DNA from: an uncultured Acidimicrobiaceae bacterium
GTDB taxonomy: Bacteria; Actinomycetota; Acidimicrobiia; Acidimicrobiales; UBA8592
Length of the DNA stretch: 16,741 bases
Assembly (NCBI GenBank): GCA_913031515.1
Contig: CAJWET010000017.1
Coordinates: 1-16,741, forward strand
Reading direction: 5' to 3'
Below, one piece after another: positions 14,705-16,741 of this stretch (position 1 is the stretch's first letter; every line of letters begins with the position of its first letter). The notes below the pieces were generated by a model. The model did not search any database. It had not been told where the DNA came from and worked only from the letters and a program-made list of their open reading frames with translations. The position numbers and the translations under genes were made by a program.

Positions 14705-15120
14705 TAGAAGCCCTCCTTACGAGTAACGAACTTCGCCTTAATTGGGAGTTTCTGGATAGCTCGATCAATCGCCTCTCGAGCAACTATTTCATCACTATAT
14801 GAAAGTTCAAAAAGAACTCTCCCCGGACGGACTACAGCGACCCACCGCTCAGGGTTACCTTTCCCTGACCCCATTCGAGTTTCTGCAGGTTTCTCTGTAA
14901 CAGGCTTATCTGGAAAGACATTTATCCATACTTTTCCACCGCGTCGAATATGACGAGTCATAGCGATACGAGCAGCTTCTATTTGGCGCGCAGTAATCCA
15001 ACCAGGCTCAAGTGCTTGGATACCAAATTCACCGAAAACAACTTCATTTCCGCCCTTTGCGTTACCTTTCATCCGGCCGCGGTGATGCTTTCGATGCGCT
15101 ACTTTTTTCGGCATTAGCAT
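14704..15120 (-). CDS. rplP: 50S ribosomal protein L16 (uL16)
   Basis: Organises the A-site tRNA region of the 50S subunit. 138 residues, normal. It starts MLMPKKVAHRKHHRGRMKG, shows FGEFGIQALEPGWITARQIEAAR, MTRHIRRGGKVWINVFPDKP, and RMGSGKGNPERWVAVVRPGRVLFE. The start overlaps the rpsC stop by one base. Confidence 0.98.
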   Translation of the reverse strand: MLMPKKVAHRKHHRGRMKGNAKGGNEVVFGEFGIQALEPGWITARQIEAARIAMTRHIRRGGKVWINVFPDKPVTEKPAETRMGSGKGNPERWVAVVRPGRVLFELSYSDEIVAREAIDRAIQKLPIKAKFVTRKEGF

Positions 15121-16025
15121 TAGTCTGCCTCCCCAGGACGAAATGTAGGTGTCTGGTGTTTCTCGTTTGTCATACGAGCAATTTGCTCTTCTTCATCGAG
15201 TAACTTCTCAAATTCGGGATCGGCTTCTTGAACCAAGGGAGCTAATTCCGTCAACTCACCCTCTTCTTCAGTTAACGCTCTATTACGTGCGGTGGAAGAA
15301 GAAACTACCTGCTTAGGGTGACTCGGTCCTGCAGTCTCACCAACAGCCATTGCAGCTTCTCGGGCGATCTTCTCTTCAGCTTGAACTTTGTAGGGAAGAA
15401 TATCTCCTTTGTAAATCCAAACTTTAACCCCAATCCTGCCATAAGTGGTATGTGCTTCTCTGAAACCATAATCAATATCTGCTCGGAGTGTGTGAAGAGG
15501 AACGCGACCTTCGCGATACCATTCGGATCGGGACATTTCTGCTCCTCCAAGGCGACCGGAACATTGGACGCGAATACCGAGAGCACCCGCTTTTTGAGCG
15601 TTTTGAACAGCACGTTTCATCGCCCTCCTGAAAGCAACGCGACCGGCAAGCTGATCAGCTACACCTTGGGCAATCAACGCAGCATCTAATTCAGGTTGCT
15701 TGATTTCTTGAATATTTAATTGAACCTTTGGGTTACCTGTAATTTCTGTTAGTCCTGTGCGGAGTCGGTCTGCTTCTGCACCCTTTCTCCCAATCACTAT
15801 TCCAGGTCTTGCAGTATGGACATCAATTCGGAGCTTGTCCCGATTCCCCGTTCTTTCAACTTCAACTCTTGAAATAGCTGCATGGGGAAGCTCAGTCATA
15901 AGGAAGTCACGAATCTTCCAATCCTCAATAACGAAGTCGGCGTATTCTCGATCGGCAAACCATCTTGACTTCCAATCGGTTGTTACTCCAAGACGAAATC
16001 CGTAGGGATTAACTTTCTGACCCAT
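15120..16025 (-). CDS. rpsC: 30S ribosomal protein S3 (uS3) with extended acidic tail
   Basis: Small-subunit head protein at the mRNA entry channel. 301 residues against 233 in E. coli. The KH-type domain has the GxxG loop GRKG at 79-82. The C-terminal S3 domain runs to about 213 (GRLGGAEMSRSEWYREGRVPLHTLRADIDYG, KVWIYKGD). The remaining roughly 88 residues form a Glu-rich tail of low conservation (for example PEFEKLLDEEEQIARM) ending TFRPGEAD. Long S3 tails are known in some actinobacteria; no folded domain is evident here. It overlaps rplV and rplP by one base each. Confidence 0.97.
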   Translation of the reverse strand: MGQKVNPYGFRLGVTTDWKSRWFADREYADFVIEDWKIRDFLMTELPHAAISRVEVERTGNRDKLRIDVHTARPGIVIGRKGAEADRLRTGLTEITGNPKVQLNIQEIKQPELDAALIAQGVADQLAGRVAFRRAMKRAVQNAQKAGALGIRVQCSGRLGGAEMSRSEWYREGRVPLHTLRADIDYGFREAHTTYGRIGVKVWIYKGDILPYKVQAEEKIAREAAMAVGETAGPSHPKQVVSSSTARNRALTEEEGELTELAPLVQEADPEFEKLLDEEEQIARMTNEKHQTPTFRPGEAD

Positions 16026-16741
16026 TATTCACCTTCCTCAGATTCATTTTCTTCATCTGTCTTATTACTTCCTTTTTCGGAAGGTTGTTCTTCATCATTA
16101 CCCTGCATACTGGCAGGTAAGGAAAATCCAGCTTTCTCTGCATCTTCCGATGTAGTGAACCATACATCGGCTTTTGTTCTCGAATAGAACGGGGATTCTG
16201 GAGGATGATAAATCTTAGAGCTTACTTTAGCTTTTATTTGATATTCCTCTGAAGGTTGTGAACCATCTTCTAAGGCAGCAGCAGAACCTGCTCCATAGGG
16301 AGTTGACTCATCATCTTCTACAGAAGAATCCTGATCTTGAATCTCTTCCTGATCTTGAATCTCTTCCTGATCTTGAATCTCTTCCTGATCTCCCGCCGTT
16401 GATGTTTCTTTGGATTTTTCAACTCTTCGGCGTCGCGTTTCAGCTGAGCTCGGTGCCATCGAGGCACCCTTTAGTTCAGCCCGAGTTCTCATTTCTTCAA
16501 TTTCTTCAGACGTATATCTAGCGAGGATAATTGTAATATGGCATGTTCGTTTACGAATTCGTGTAGCTCGACCTCGAGCTCTTGGACGCCATCTTTTCAG
16601 AGTTGGCCCTTCATCTGCATAACAAGCAGTAACATAAAGCTCTTCGGAAGAAATACCGTCATTGTTCTCAGCATTTGCCGCTGCTGAGTTTAAACACTTA
16701 TGGACAGTGTCACTAATTCTTCGCTCCGAAAATACTAGAAG
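16025..16741 (-). CDS. rplV: 50S ribosomal protein L22 (uL22), 5' end cut by window edge, with long modular tail
   Basis: Large-subunit protein lining the exit tunnel. 238 residues are in the window; about 33 N-terminal residues are missing beyond the right edge. The core to about residue 76 is plain L22: SAAANAENNDG, ADEGPTLKRWRPRARGRATRIRKRTCHITI. Ordinary L22 would end there (about 110 residues in all). Here about 160 residues follow: a basic stretch (AETRRRRVEKSK), three exact QEEIQD repeats, an acidic Ser/Asp linker, a compact module with KIYHPPESPFYSRTKADVWF and EDAEKAGF (16115-16243), and an acidic end. The tail is in frame with no break and stops one base into rpsC, so it is genuine coding sequence. 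Confidence 0.95.
   Translation of the reverse strand, partial: LLVFSERRISDTVHKCLNSAAANAENNDGISSEELYVTACYADEGPTLKRWRPRARGRATRIRKRTCHITIILARYTSEEIEEMRTRAELKGASMAPSSAETRRRRVEKSKETSTAGDQEEIQDQEEIQDQEEIQDQDSSVEDDESTPYGAGSAAALEDGSQPSEEYQIKAKVSSKIYHPPESPFYSRTKADVWFTTSEDAEKAGFSLPASMQGNDEEQPSEKGSNKTDEENESEEGE
16333..16386. repeat. Three exact 18-base tandem repeats inside rplV
   Basis: The 18-base unit gatcttgaatctcttcct (plus strand) occurs three times without a mismatch at 16333-16350, 16351-16368 and 16369-16386, with 5 bases of a fourth copy after. Each unit encodes one QEEIQD hexapeptide on the minus strand. Perfect identity at the DNA level points to recent slippage or duplication. Confidence 0.95.

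Noticed and set aside
15305..15613. Minus-strand 102-codon frame within rpsC
   Set aside because: Out-of-frame shadow of S3, which is plainly the coding frame.
16333..16386. CRISPR array
   Set aside because: The three repeats are 18 bases long and directly adjacent with no spacers, and are in frame inside rplV.

Overview
The window is one long, fully minus-strand block of translation genes. It runs from the end of the S10 operon at the right edge, through the spc and alpha operons, to the L13/S9 genes and the start of amino-sugar synthesis at the left edge. No coding sequence on the plus strand is convincing. Base composition is moderate, roughly mid-40s percent G+C by eye. The gene order points to a bacterium of the Actinobacteria: rplQ-truA-rplM-rpsI-glmM-glmS in a row, a four-cysteine S14, and L22 and S3 with long tails. 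The moderate G+C and the odd tails would suit an uncultured aquatic actinobacterium such as a member of the Acidimicrobiia. That placement is inference from gene order and protein style, not from a search.

Reading in the direction of transcription, from right to left: rplV (5' end cut by the window edge), rpsC, rplP, rpmC, rpsQ, rplN, rplX, rplE, rpsN, rpsH, rplF, rplR, rpsE, rpmD, rplO, secY and adk form one nearly gapless operon. Many of its stop and start codons overlap. A 133-base gap follows adk; it holds a plausible promoter and a leader hairpin. Then come infA, rpmJ (37 codons), rpsM, rpsK, rpsD, rpoA, rplQ and truA. A second gap (127 bases) again holds a plausible promoter followed by a perfect hairpin. 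It leads into rplM and rpsI, then glmM, and finally a glmS-like gene that runs off the left edge.

The core genes supply ribosomal proteins of both subunits, translation initiation factor IF-1, the RNA polymerase alpha subunit, the SecY translocon pore, adenylate kinase, tRNA pseudouridine synthase A, and the first steps toward UDP-GlcNAc (GlmS makes GlcN-6-P, GlmM converts it to GlcN-1-P). Co-location links growth-rate-controlled protein synthesis with membrane insertion and cell-wall precursor supply.

Most of the window is ordinary. The unusual parts are three. (1) The GlmS-like protein has about 130 extra residues inserted just after its catalytic Cys, a second smaller insertion, and an altered sugar-phosphate loop. 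(2) L22 carries a tail of about 160 residues, with an acidic linker, three exact 18-base repeats and a small C-terminal module that resembles the short 'sunset' domain. (3) Hairpins lie at the predicted 5' ends of the infA and rplM transcripts and just upstream of glmS. I found no mobile element, CRISPR array, tRNA or rRNA gene.
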